A DNA stretch of 64,000 nt from Norana najaformis (lineage: Eukaryota; Annelida; Clitellata; Crassiclitellata; Hormogastridae), in the NCBI GenBank assembly GCA_964023275.1, contig OZ029919.1:848001-912000 (forward strand), in the 5' to 3' direction. Under the pieces are notes generated by a model. That model made no database searches, was not told the DNA's origin, and was given only the letters and a program-made list of their open reading frames with translations. The first letter of the stretch is position 1. Every line of letters begins with the position of its first letter. Of the stretch, positions 47,301 through 61,200 are shown one piece after another. The position numbers were made by a program, and so were the translations under genes.

Positions 47301-50300
47301 GGTCAGTTGTTTAGAGTTACATTTTGATTGGTGTATCATTTGCTTCATCGAAATGCGTTTATGTTGCACTTATTGCGAGCCTTTCTAATGGTCACAATCC
47401 GCAATAAATTAAGGAAAAAGATGCAAAGTATTACACATTTCTAAAAATATGCAAGTCATTAAAATCATGCATACTTTGCGTTGTTCAGTTTTAGGTATTA
47501 AGTAGTGACCATTGATTGGAGCATTGTGCATTAAGATAATGGTGCTATAGAAGTTATTGGATTACCGTAGATTAATGTTTTAATGGAAGTTTTGTAAACA
47601 CATTTTTGTAAACAATATGTTATTTTCATGGAGAAACTTTTTTCAGCAAACCACGGCTGTCTGAAAGTGACGACGCCACTGATAGAATTTCTGGCCAAGA
47701 AAAAAGAAGAGAAACGAAATGCTTTTATGGTAATAACTTACTTCTTCACGAGCAAAAGATTTAAAATATTTCATTGTGCTGGACATAAGAAAAACAAACA
47801 TTCAGACTTGAAATTCAGTTTATCTCTGACAGATATTGTCTTGGCACAACAATTATGATTATTATTATTACTGTTCACACTTTTGCAGTTTTGTGTATGA
47901 ATATTCTGAAAGGTATTGTGTTGAAGAGGAATCTGTGCATGTGGAACAGTATGTTACTCAAAATGAGAACTTCACTGCCACAGATAGCTCAGGGGACATT
48001 TTCGACTTATTTTAAGATCATGTTTTTTAGATCAGTAAGACAGCCATGTTTCAGTCTCAGATGTTCCTAAAAGGCGCTATATAAATGCGTGCATCAGTAA
48101 TGCAGAGGTTTTCTTGTGCAGTGTGGTGCTTTTGGTCACGGTTTATATATGTGGTTGATTTTTTGCATTGAACTAGCATGCACGAGACGAGAAGAGGCGC
48201 AAGGAACTGGAACGTCGTAAGCAGCGGGAGGAACTGCACCGGAGACAACTGGAAAAGGAGAAGGAACTTCGGGAACTGAAACGGCGGAAACAGAAGGAAA
48301 TAGAGGAGAAGGAGAAGAAGAAAGAAGAAGCTGTCCAGGCTCCGATCAAAGTATGTCTGTTTTGGAAGTTTCCAGACTGTGTTTGGATTGTGTGGCTTTG
48401 AAACAATAGTGTCAAACTTACAACAGTATTGCAGAGTGAATTGTTGCACATTTATTGTTGCAATGTTTTCTCTAAATGCCTTTGTATTCATTGTTGATGC
48501 AAGGAAACTTTGAGGCATACTGGATACTTTTATGCATACTCAGTACTTTGATGCCAGGTATTTTGATTGTAGCAAGGTACTTTGATGCATACTCAGTACT
48601 TTGATGTATATTCAGTACTTCAGTGCAAAGTAGGTACTTAAGGTGCATACCTTACGCTTGAGTTGTTGGTTGACATTTAGCTTTTGAAGAAGGACAAGGA
48701 TGAGAAGGAAGGTCAGCGGTTGGCTACAGAGGTGGAGCCAAAAGATGAACAGGACGACTCGATGCAGAAGGGAGCTAACAAAGCCAGACAATCTTCAAAT
48801 GATGAATTGAGGTAAGGCAATTCCAAAATACATCTGAACCATGTGCACTTAGCACAATCTCTAAATATCTGTGAGAATTCCAGTAATTTATGGTCGTCTG
48901 TGAAGGATAAGCTGCCAGACTGTGATCAATGTTTTCATCTTCGAATAGTTCCATTACTTGAAATTTTTAACAGAAGGTGATGTAATCCATCGATTACATC
49001 AGTATTTTTTTACATCATTATTGTTTGAGCTTAGTTATCTTAAAAAGTAACATTGTTCGTAAATTTTCACAGAGTCAAAGAACAGAACAAGAAAGCAAGT
49101 TACGCAGAAGCAAATGACAGAAGATTTGATGACAGAAAAGAGAAAAACAGGAGAATGGAAAAGGTTTTGCCTTTTGTCATAAACCCAAATTCGCAATAGT
49201 TTTATCTGACGTGGACCACTTGCAGTTTAATTACGGCCTTTTATTTACTGTGACCTTTTCAAAATTTTGTTCTAATTTAATTTGAGCTAGTTTCAAGAGC
49301 TGAATCAGGCAGGTGTTTGGTTAGGGCCCTGTAAACATTTAAGAATATGTTTAAGAAAATTCTAGACTGAAGTTGCATACATTATGTTGTGACATCTGAG
49401 AAAAAACTGCAGAGTATACTGATCTACATGTACTTCACCAAGCCATGAACTGTGATGGGTCAACAAACTGTCAAAAGTTTCTGATCCAAATCTTTCCCTA
49501 CAAATAATCATTCTGCTCGATCTTTGATCTCAACTGACTTGTTTGTCTGCGTGCTTATTCTCCATATGTTGTCTCCATGGGGAACTTTCTACCTAGTCAT
49601 TGTTGCAACTATCATACTGAGACTATCTTTTGCTCTAAACTGAAAACATACCTTTTACAGTCATTTTGTAGTTCTTAATGTTTCCTCTTGCTTGGCTTCA
49701 ATATGCACTTCTGAATTTTGTAAGGAGGGCATCTTCAAATTACAGTTGTGTCTCAATGTGGACAAAGACTGACTCTTGAAACATATTTACAATACATAAT
49801 TACTAGAACTTCTTATTGTTGTACAGAATTTTAGATGAGGGCCTATTTGAATTTAATTCTCTGTTGTAGACGTTTGGAGAAAGAAGGAAGGAAGAAGACA
49901 GAAGAAGAGATAGTGATGGTTACTCGCAGAAGGAATCCACCTACAGCGCCCGAAAAAAATCCGAATCATATGGAGACCAGAGCGACAGGAACAGGTACAA
50001 AGAGAAGGGCAAAGAAACTGACACCCAGCCAGCCACGGAAAAAGATGTTGACCAGGAGCATGAGAAGGGTCAGGACAGAGAAAATGGGCAGTACCCAGGC
50101 AGTTACCATGGCTACAGAGGCCAGGAGAGAGACGGAAAGCAGCGCGACAGGGACTATTACAGGGATGGAAGAAAAGACGATGGAAGGGATTATTATCGAG
50201 ATGCGAGGAGAGACGACGGCAGAAGAGAAGCCAAAGGCGACTACAAGTACGACCATGGTCGTCCGAAGGAGTCCGGGAAAGGACCGGCAAAAGAACCTCG

Positions 50301-51826
50301 ATATCAGAGATCAGAACCAGGGCACGGCGACCATACGGGAGGAGGGCGCCGGTTCCACCAGGAGCCGCGTGGTGTTCCTGGCAGTCGGAACAAACCAACG
50401 AGCTACGACAGCCGGAAGGACAGCAGCGAGAAGAGCAGGAGTTACGACAGTCGGAAAGATGGCGGTGCTCGAGAGCGCTACTCAGATAAAACGTCTCAGA
50501 TCGGCAAGAACACAGATAAGGCTTCCAGCTGGCCTGACCAGGGCAAGAAGGAAGCCACTCCACCACAACTAGAGGAGAATCTGGCGAGGAGGGGCTCGTG
50601 TGACAGCACTGGGTCGTCGACAAGCGACGTCACCAGAGCAACTAGAGCCAAACCAAGCAACGATGGTGACACAGGCGAGGCAACCGCAGCTTCCGTCAGG
50701 AAAAAGGACGATTTGGATTGGAACGGCAAATCGAACATCGACAAAGACTCCAGTAGCAGCAGGCAGAAAATTAGATACAAGGTAGCATGAAGACATTACG
50801 GTAGAAGCATTAGACGCAGCTGAGCATTTTGTTTGTCTTTAATTTGTGTTGCATTAATTTTCTATTGTATGGCGTTTTTGGTTCTTGTTTAGCTGTTAGC
50901 AGTTTTAAAAAACCAACAGAATGTTAGCAAATTTAAAAATGTTGGCAGAATGTTTGCACGTCTGTGAATCTTTTGTCAAGAAATTGACTAGATGTATGCT
51001 TCAACCCGTATGTTTAATTTCAAAGCTGAAGTTTTATCAGACTATATGTCTACAATGCCTCAAACGACTGACAATCACGGGCTAGCGATGATTGTCTCTT
51101 TTACGTCATGATTTGACATTTATTCACTGGAGGTCAAAGGCCTGAGCATAATCCACTGGGTTGCTCAGCAGAAATTTTTGTAGACTTTTGAATTACTGTT
51201 TAAAGTTACACTTAACATATGCACCTTTCTGCACACAAGTTTATTTTCCTAAATTTGGCAAATGCAAGTGGCTGATGAGTTGGTGACTAAAGGACATCTA
51301 TAGACTAGAAAGGCAAGCCATTGTGTTGTTTGGTTATAGTGTATGTGGATATAGGGAATCAAATTGCTACAGAATAGCTTTTAATTTTTTTAATTGAATT
51401 AGTTTCACGCTTAACAACAAAGTCAAAGTTTCAGTAGCATGTCACATGATTAAATGAAATGTGTGAAACTGCACATCATTTCTTTCGGCACAACAATATT
51501 TGGCTACTGTTGCGTGATTCTGTGTGAAAACAGCACTTAGCTTCTGGATTTATAAGTATTATTTTGACCCGAGGTCATCGGAATCCCGCAGGAACTAGAA
51601 ATTACACTGGGATGTACTTATTATAATTTTATATAGACTGACAAATACACACATTGTGTAGGTACCTTAGAGTCTGTGGCATGTTTTTGTAGATGCTTCT
51701 ATGCCTGCAACCTACTGTATTGCTGAAATAATTGTTTTGTTTCAGGATCGACCTGAGAAGGAGATTTACAACCCAGCAAAACGAGCCGTAGAAAGACAAA
51801 AAGAAGCCAGCACCAGCAGCCGATGA
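44395..51826 (+). CDS. UPF3: nonsense-mediated mRNA decay factor UPF3
   Basis: Eleven exons: 44395-44514, 45166-45272, 45636-45742, 46144-46242, 46928-47038, 47647-47729, 48177-48350, 48681-48811, 49073-49163, 49870-50781 and 51746-51826. They total 2016 bp, 671 residues. The RNP-type UPF2-binding domain follows residue 40: VVIRRLPPSLTAETFLKQI, HAFSSAYINF, FDGYVFLDEKGNEYPAVVEF. Then MLLEEIEAKEKLL, TTPLIEFLAKKKEEKR, a Lys/Glu/Arg coiled region, and the 912-bp exon 10 rich in Arg, Asp, Tyr and Ser. The C-terminus YKDRPEKEIYNPAKRAVER matches the exon-junction-complex binding motif (human DRPAMQLYQPGARSR). UPF3 bridges UPF2 and the exon junction complex to mark premature stops. The donor after exon 9 (AAG|GTTTTG) is weak but in phase. 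Confidence 0.96.
45404..45516. repeat. alternating inverted repeats in UPF3 intron 2
   Basis: GTATACAATG (45404-45413) and CATTGTATAC (45419-45428) form a perfect 10-bp hairpin with loop TTTTA. The same words alternate onward (GTATACAATG at 45430, GTATACATTGTATGCAGTAA, ACATTGTATACATCATACAC), giving several possible stems. Confidence 0.85.
46400..46475. repeat. GACT array with opposing CAGT array
   Basis: GACTGACTGACTGACTGACT is followed after about 20 bp by GTCAGTCAGTCAGT, so the two can pair as a hairpin. Located in UPF3 intron 4. Confidence 0.85.
46665..46870 (-). mobile_element. SINE family C fragment in UPF3 intron 4
   Basis: GTGGACGAATGCCAAGGTCC, TGGACGTGGAGCCAGTGCAC and GCAGGACTTGCCGTTTACTT match family C; the tRNA-like head is damaged. 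It ends about 60 bp before exon 5. Confidence 0.75.
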
Positions 51827-52219
51827 GGTTGCATCCGCCGAAAAACATCCAGTTTGTCAGACGTGGCAGCTGTTTGCCATGTTGACGTCGTCCGAAGCGA
51901 CAGACGATGACGCCCTACAGTTCTTTCACTGTCCAAGCATCTAGTTATTGACAAAGGACAGGTGCAGCTGTAGTGCTGCAGATATACCGCTTGTTCAAAC
52001 TTTTTTGTTTTCTTGAGTAGTATTCTGAAAATAGCCAGACTCGGCAATGCTTTGGACAATTTTGTGAAACTCTTGTTGGATTGAAGGTTTATTTCACTAA
52101 ACGTTAATTAAATGATGTAAATTAAGTACTGTTGTGTTGTCTGTGTTGCAAACGATAAATTTTTCTTAAACCTCGATAAAACTGAAACAAACTGAATTCT
52201 AAGGCACAGGCATTCGGTT
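51827..52219. other. UPF3 / TUBGCP3 convergent 3' region
   Basis: Only 393 bp separate the two stop codons, which face each other, so the 3' untranslated regions are short or overlap. No other feature seen. Confidence 0.6.
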
Positions 52220-55200
52220 CTAAGCTTTCTTTTTTGTCGCCGCTCGCTGGAGAGAGGGACTTCGAATCTTGGACACTTTGGCGTGGTAGTGTTCGTTGAA
52301 GTTAAGTCGGAAGCTGAGAAATCGCAGACTGACGTCCGAGTGACTTGTCAGCATCACCAGAAATTGCTCCACCATTTTCTGTTAAGACAATTTTCCTAAT
52401 TTAAAAATGTGGCTTTGCTCCATTTCACTGTTTGCTAATTTTCATTAATGCGTCTTCCACTTTTGTTTTTCATCGTAATGTTTTTAATGTTTCCTTAGAG
52501 CTTTCACCTGTCATTTATGAAGCCTCTTCTCTACAATATACTTCATCCCGACTTTAAATCTCCCATGTCTCATGAGAAATGTAGGGGGGGGTTCATTTCC
52601 TTTTCTTAAGCCCTTGAGCCAACAATGGACGAATCCCAAGGTCCTGGACACAGGGCCAATGCATCGCAGGATGTTTACTTCCCAGCTTACGCCGTTACCA
52701 ATTTACACTGCTCGACAGAGGCACGGTGTGCGCAAACAACTTGCCCAGGGTCATTACACGGAGTCGAACCCACAACCGCATAACCTTTGACCAAACGCGT
52801 TACTGACAGACAAAGTACCAAGGGCTAAGGGTAAAATCAAAGACTGTGTTCGTTCGTTTCATCTCACCTGATACGACTGAGTGAGAACGCGTAGCTTGGA
52901 TCGATTCGTCTGGATGACGACTTGGCTGAACTCCTGGCGTCTGTTGCTCTCCATCTCTTCCTTTGCCTCCGTCGTTCCCCACTCGCCCTGCCCACCAAAC
53001 GTATCAGCCTTAAGAAGAAGTTTTCACAAAGCTTTCCAAAGGATAAGTGAAGAAGTAAGAGACAAACTGAGAGAATGGATTGAGTGGACTTTTGGAGTGC
53101 AATAGGGTCATGTGCCAGTGCAGTTGATATTCCAGCAACATTTATGTAGACCATTTTAAATGAGAGATGCTATGCAAATGCATGCTGACAGTTCAAAGAG
53201 ATGGACAAAGGCACTTAGTGACATCCATACGGAACTACAAAACGATTTCCAGGCTTAGCATTTATTCTATAAACACCAGTCCATGCTTGAGCACCTCTGA
53301 GTTGTATTCTGTAACAGGAGTTATATAAATCTACAAATACAATACAATACATTACAGAAGGAACAGTTTTAAAGCTGGCATCTGTGCTGATGAATCATAA
53401 CACTGGCCTGGTTAGCTCTACACTGGCTAAAGCGTGCATCAAGGCGCCTCTGAGCATGAAGATGCCTATAGCTTATTTCAGAGATTTGAATCTCGGGCTA
53501 GCGCATTCCGTACATGGGATCTTAAATGGCGTGGCGCCTATTCAAACGGGCAGTGGTGGTGAAGGATCTCACCCGATAGATTCATTGGAAAAATAACAGA
53601 CATACCTTGTCTGCACTGCCGGTTCTGGCATCCTCGTGTTTCTGCCTCTCAAGCAGTTCCATCTTCACGGCGCTGTACATGGCGTTTTGAATGTCCTGGA
53701 ACTGAATGATCAGGTCAAATATTGTCCGCAGCTGCGTCAGAATATCCTGCAACAAACAACCAATAGCCTCTGAGCGGTTGTTCAAAGGCGCTATATAAAT
53801 ATCCAGATACATACACTGTGTTATATTTGTGCATTTAAGATGACTTGCTGTTGAGTAGAAACAAGTGTAGCAGTGTAGGGGTCATCCATAAAGGACATCC
53901 ACAAAGAGGGCGAGAGATGCGCTATATGTGATTGGCTGCTCAACTCGCCTTTGACTGTGGGTCGAGCAGTGATCGAGTAGTGATCGTATCGAGGAACTCC
54001 TGGTGGGCGGCAATGATCTGATCGAGATCCTCTGCATCTTTGACTTTACGAAGAAGTTCGTCCCAAGAACATTCCAACACCTGTACACCAAACCATTTGC
54101 CATTAAACACAGTTCAACACAATGACAATTTTTAGAGGTACTTCTTCAAAGGTCGTATATCAATATTCAGATACAGATATCAATCATTACATGACATAAA
54201 CTTCATGATTTTAGGGCAAAGCTTTATAAAGCGCATATCTATCGGTGTCTGATGCTGAAAACCTGCTATTTATGCAGGAACCTTCCTGGACATTAATGAG
54301 GATGAGGTTTGAGTTTACAGAAATATGCCTGGCACTCTAACTTTTTTAAATCCCAAAGGATCATTGGTTGAAAAAAATTAATTAAAAATAAAAATGACAG
54401 ACGGACGAACAGACAGAGAGACACAGCTAGATAGACAGACAGCGACACGGACAGACAGACACAGACAAAGACAGACATTAAGTGCTGTACCTCAAAGTTG
54501 ATGTAGTACTGAACTTGTTGGACAAAGTGCATCATCTCGCTACAGATCAAATGGCACTTGTGCAACACTGGCGCCATCTCTGCAACAGAAAATACATTCC
54601 AAATTTCTGAACAGCTTCAACTACAGTCCGTTAATCCTTGCTCAGCCAATGGACATATAGCCTGTTAATAAATGCATGACTTTTTTACTCTTTATCATAC
54701 ACAAATGTAGCTAACCTCTTTTCGTACCACTTCAAGAAACTTAAGTATGCCGTTAAAAGAAGGCCAAAAACAGTTCTGTTAACTTTACATCACACCATGG
54801 GGTAACTGGCCGGATACCTCATTATGCACCCCTACAATTACCAACATGTAAACCTGCACATAATGGAACATTGAGACGAACCAGGAAGTGATCGAAGGAG
54901 TTTGGCATGTGCCATCTGCTCTTTCCAGATCAGTGCCAGGATGTATTCCATCCGTTTAGCTCTCCACAGGAAGTTGAAGACCCTCAGGTACATGATCATG
55001 CACTCGGGAGTGAAGACGGTCCGAATGTGGCCAGAGACGTGATACTCGAGACTGAAAACGTCCCAACCAGTGTCTCCTGGAGACACCTAATAAATAAGCA
55101 TTCAAGAGACACATTACTAAATATTCATAAAAAACCATAAATATTCACAAGTTATGTAAATTAATATTCATGAAATACATAAATATCCATAGGTCACAAA

Positions 55201-58200
55201 AAAATTAACAAAATACATAAATAAATATCAGTGGTATATGTATAAAAAATTCATGAAGTACACAGATTTCAGCACTTGCATTACACACAGAATGACTTAA
55301 AAGTGTTTTACTAGACTGTGATGCAAATGTACAAATATAGACAAGTCATCTGTTTCAACTTGCTTACCTGTCATAGCCCAACTTCTGGTTTCTTTGAACT
55401 ACAGGAATTCGACCTGGCTTCTCCAATGGATCATGATTTTGATTACGATTTCCCCTGAAGCGACCACTGACCGACGCCTTGGGCATTATGATAACGGTGC
55501 TATAGAAGTCATCAGATTACAATAGGTAAGGGCAGGGTTGAACACAGGCACGACTGTACATAGGTGCGTTTTTTAATGGATTCTGACCTCCAGAAGTCTG
55601 ACATCGAGTCTCTTGAGAATGTCCGCGTCGTCGTACTGGGCATTAGTAGCACGAATAGCGGTCTCTAGGATTCCCGTCAGGTTGTGCAGAAAAAGAGTCT
55701 GTGCTGGTTTGGCCAAGTCCTCTCTAAAACGAACATCAGATCAGGTCATTTTTACATTTTCAAATGATAAGCCTGTTTCCAAAACACTTGTTAGTAAAAT
55801 CAGATCAGTTAACTTGCAGGGCCTCCGATTAAGGTAAGGCAGTTGTAGTCGCAAATTTATATAGAGCCACTTTAAGAGAAACTCCTCGCAGGCACCCCCA
55901 ACCTGACAACATGAAACCACGGTCAAACCCAACTGTCTTTAAACACGTACAGAAGATGCCAAGCAGCTCATGTGGTAGTCTGCTAGGCAACCCATTCCAG
56001 AAAGATTGGCAAGGTAACTTAAGAAAGATTGGCAAGGTAACTTAAGAAAGATTGGCAAGGTAACTTAAGAAAGACTGGCAAGGTAACTTAAGGTAACTGT
56101 CATCACCCATCTCCTAAATGCCTCTGTCAACACCAGATATTGTGTAATATACAAATAATTCCTCAGTAGAACATTACCCCATTGTGGACATGGCTTTGAA
56201 AGAGAGCTCTGAAAGGAGTTCTACATTTAATGATGAATGTACAGATCTCGGGTTTGACTTTCTCGGTATTAACTTGATTGCAGCACAATTCTGATGTGCC
56301 ATCAGTCGATGGCTTGTTCTTTAGACATAGGTGCTACAGAAGTTACTAAATAAAAATTAATAATAATAAAAAAAACAATCAGTTTGTGGGAAGAAGAGGA
56401 AGGAAAAAGCAAGTGAATTAGAATTTGCTTGATAGGAAACGCACAAGTCCCACATCTTACACAAAAAATTCTACAGATGAAATAAAGTTAGTTCATTAGT
56501 GGATCGTAGAAGGAAACAAAATCTGCTGAAAGATTCCCCAATATTTTGCTGAAAATTTTTTAACTTGGCAGACAAATGTTACCTTCTCCTTAACAACGTC
56601 AACACTCTTACATGAGAGGACAAAATGCCTGATTCCGTTTTTTCTTACTGGTCATAAAAATTTTTAAAAGAAATTTAAAAAATTGACAGAAAATTCTTTA
56701 GAAAGACAGAAAATAGTTTAAACTATCTAAATATTACAACCAAACTATTAAACAGCAGAAGAATTATAAAAACAAGCAGAATTTACTGCAAGAAAAAACT
56801 CCATTCAACCAGAAAACCAGTAAATATCTTAACAAAGAACAAAACAGTCCAGCGTAAACAGACGCCCACAAACATGCCTTACGCAGACTTAAAATCGCGC
56901 AGAGCTTAAGAAGAATACTGTTGTGACAAACCTTAGAAATTCAGCCCTGTTGAACGCAACAAAAACTTACACGTGCTACAGACAGAGAAACGTTCTCATA
57001 AAAGTCGGTTCTGTCACTTCATACAGTTTCTGTTGAACAATTCTACTTCTTCTTGAAAAAGTTTCCAGTTATCCAACCTTTAACTAACGCTCAGACATAG
57101 AGAGCAGTCTCAACTGGGGTTTTCTTAAAGCGCTGCACCTCTTGAACCCTCTTAGAAAGGTTCTGGGCTCAAACCCTCATCACAGCACATACCCCAGAGC
57201 ACTAAAATTCATTCTATATATTTATACAGCACCACTACTTAATGCAAACAGCTTAAAAGCCCTGCAAATTTATGGTTGGAACAAATGGAGTCCTGTCGCT
57301 GGATTTAAGTGGTCATGTTTGTGCATCGCTATCCTTCAATGTTGGGACAACACTCCTACTTATTCTTCTTCTACCTCTTCTTCTTCTAGCATGTGCAGTT
57401 CACAGCCAGCCAGCTGCGTCTTCACCAGTGAAACAAACAGCCGACAGTCCACCACTGCAACAGTCGGTGGCTGGTCCCCATTTGACAAGATTCTAGGCAC
57501 AGCATTCTTTGGAGGAGTGTCCACAGAAGCATATAAGTACTTGTTTTACCATCTACTTTTGTTCACTTTTATCTTTGTTTTCCTAGTCGACTAATTGGTT
57601 AATCAAGCAATTAATCAATTTCCCACCCAAACCATCAAACAGCCAAGTAATTGATTAGTTTTTCTAATATGTTATCTCCATGTCATGCAGATAGACTGAA
57701 GTGTCCAAGAAACTGTAAAATATGCCTCATGAACGACAGAAATCACCGGCCATGCATGCTGTCAAAGAATTTTCCCGGCTCAACTTACTCGAGCAGATCC
57801 ATCAGATGTCGAATGAAGTCGCCCTGACCGAGAAGCAAATACCGCCTCATTGCCTAAACAGAAGCAGATGTCACGTAATGTAACCTGTTCTAAACTATAG
57901 TATTCTTTTCAGTATCTTATTCAAATATCAAAGCTCATTCGCTAATCCATCTTTTCCACAGCACTCCTGTGTTAGTGTTACACAAACATCATTACTTAGT
58001 ATTAATATTATTACTATTAATGGTTTTAGTGAGACGATAAAATTAAAAATCTATCGAATCATTCCAGGCCCTCGCAGAGAGAGCTCTATGCCTGGGCCAT
58101 TTACAGATTTTGAGAGCTATATAAATGCTCTGAATGAGTGAATGAATAAACAAGTGAATGAAAGAATGAGTGAATGAATGAGTATCTTCTACCTTGAGGT

Positions 58201-61200
58201 GGTCCATGAACTTGTACTTGTTGTGCAGTACTTGAAGTAGGTGCATACTCGTCTCCTTGTAGACCGTATCGATCATCTTTTGGAAAACGCCGTCTAGGTC
58301 TTGAGTAAACATCGAATCCACTAGAAAGAACAGAACGAATTGTGAAATAGTCATTCTCTTAAACTTCACTCCCTCCTCATTCATTTATTTATTTATTCCC
58401 TCATTCATTTATTTATTCCCTCATTCATTTATTTATTCCCTCATTCATTTATTCATGCATTCAATCGTTCATTTATTCATTCATTCACACACTCATTTAT
58501 TCATTTGCTCACTCATTCAGAGCATTTGTATACCATTCATTCAAGATGTCCCAAAAAAAGAAATAACTGAGAGAACAAGATCAAATTCATTAAATATCTC
58601 CGAAAAGTGTAACCTTGATTTGTTTCAACCGCTTTTATGACATCACGATTACGAATAACCGTTCGATCCTGACAGACCTGTCGTAAGAAGTTGATCGCTT
58701 TTCCCGTTAGAAGAATCTACAGTTAATGAACTCAATGATTAGCAAGTTATTTAATTAATTATAAATTAATTAATCAAAATTAACAAACAAGGACAAATAA
58801 ACCATCAAAAGTTGAAAGTTGCACTCATTTCTCTTTTAATCCATTTCTTTCAGACAGAAAACACAGACAGAGGAAGAGAAAGAGACAAAGAGACAGAGAG
58901 AGAAACAGACAGACAGACAGACACAGACAGACAGACTCACCTTCTTTGCCTGGTCTGGAGTAAGAAAGGATGGAATCATAGGCCTCCGGAGGCTGTACTT
59001 GTCATGCCATAAACGATCGTCTTTGACGGTTGGATCGGATGCCACAAAAAACTACAATCAATTCATCCAATGATCAACAGGAAAGTTTCAAACATCAAAT
59101 CCATATAACAATCAAACACCTTATTTACCTGGGTTAAGGGGTTACTTTACTTTTACTTGACAAATCAACCCTTTACAAACAACATTTCCTTGGCCATTCA
59201 TGAGAAAGTAACATCATTTCTTGCCTTCAACAACATACAACGATTCTTTTTAGGCAACTCATAACAGAATTCTCTCCAGTTACCTCGTGGTAAACATCTT
59301 CCAGTTCTCCGTCGTAAATCCATCGGATAACAGTAATGAAGATTGGTTGGGCAACCTATAAAAAAAGACAAAATTCCTCTAACGAAAATCTGCTTTGCAA
59401 CCACTCATGATTCTAAGAGACTTTACAAATAGCCAGATACCTCTTTCCGCACGTGTGAACCTAGACCCAACGACAACAAAAGTATGAAGATGTGCAAAAG
59501 TGAGATTGCCTCAATGCAGAATTATCTTACTTACCACGGTGAGCGTATGTCTAACGAGAGATCGAACAGACGGATCGCCGTGCTGCATGTAAGTGTGGAT
59601 CGCAGAGGCAAGACTGCCTCCCTTCTTGCCTAGAAAAGTCATGGCAACAATTCACTCATCACCACCATCATAATCTTGCAAGATATATTCCTGAAAAACT
59701 CTTTGGCGAAATGTTTCCCCCATCCGCTCACCTGGAAGGCGTGAGGTAGGTGACCCCCCGGTTCAATAAAATCTAATTCTGCTGTGGAATGTCACCCTGC
59801 CGGATTTAACTGTCTGGGTGTCTCCCATAGCCTTCCTCTTCTCCCAAGGTCAACTGCTATGCAGGGGGAGCCAGGCTTATTGAATGGCAGCCAGTACTGG
59901 CCATGTCATAGATTCATCACTGGGTGTCAGCAGTATCATCATCAGCCTTGACCTTGGAAAGTGCTTTACAAATATCCAGATACAACTTTGTTGATTACCA
60001 CCACCACCACCACCAACCGCATCACATTCACCTTCCTATAAAACAAGTGATTAAATTTAATTAATTAAAATAACCAGAACACCAAAACAAACATAATAAA
60101 CATCCAACATTTCTAAAACTTGCTGATCTTTATTTCCGCTTTAAACCCTTTTCAAGCAGAACGCCAAACCTTGACAGATATCAACTAGAGAGGCCAGCGT
60201 CTTCAGACGTAGTAATGGCTCGTACATCCAAACAGCCAGTCTTCGTAACGTCAGTCCGTTTGTGGCCAACTCCAAACCTGGATCTTCTTCCTGTTGCAAC
60301 TTCAAAACACAAAACTAGCCAAGGTACTTAAAAGGCCCTACATCAAGTGTTGTGAAGCATAAGTACATTGGCACAGTAGCCGATTGGTTAGAGCACTCGG
60401 CTTGATAGTAACACAGAGAGAGAGAGTAACACACAGAGAGAGAGTAACACAGAGAGAGAGAGTAACACACAGAGAGAGAGTAACACACAGAGAGAGAGTA
60501 ACTCACAGAGCCTCCCCGAAATGGTTACTGTGTAGGGACCTTGAGCAAGTCCTTCACTCACAATTGCTCAGTGTCATCGACTGATGCTTAGTCATTAGAT
60601 AGTGGCACTTAATAAATGCAGAAATAATAATACATACCTTCTAATATGTGAATGAATTTCATTGAAAAACTCAACTTCAGTGGAACATTAATTAACATTA
60701 ATTAATTATATGTCATTGGCCCACCCACACATAGTTCACATTTAACGAGATGAAGAGAAGTTAGGGATGAATTACAGCGAATTCTTATACATTACTTTAT
60801 TCGGTTATTTTATGATAATGACAACAATAAGAGTAACACACTTTACCTGAGCCTCAAGAACCGCAATCAGACGATAATATTCAGTCAATTCTTGATGCAG
60901 AGCAGCACAGAAACTCTGTCGACAACCAGAAAGAGAATTAACACAAAGAATAACGCATCATAACTCGCTATCTTCTTTAAAATAACATCAAAAGACCTAC
61001 AATTTTACTCTGGCCTTTGCACGACTTTGTCTTGGCTCCTAGCAAACAATTCAGACGTGCCTCAAATTCAGACTTATTTGCTTTGCACATGTAATAACGG
61101 CTTTCAGTAATAAATAAATAAATAAATAAAATAAACAGAACGAAATTACAACTTCTTCACATGAATTACATGTGTTATACAGTACAAAGAAGCTCTCTTG

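Noticed and set aside
49835-50623. Plus frame of 245 codons and minus frame of 256 codons
   Set aside because: Shadows of UPF3 exon 10. The true frame joins neighbouring exons in phase and leads to the conserved C-terminal motif.
57142-57594. Plus frame of 150 codons in the largest TUBGCP3 intron seen
   Set aside because: No splice support or domain; Ser-rich stretches come from TCT repeats.
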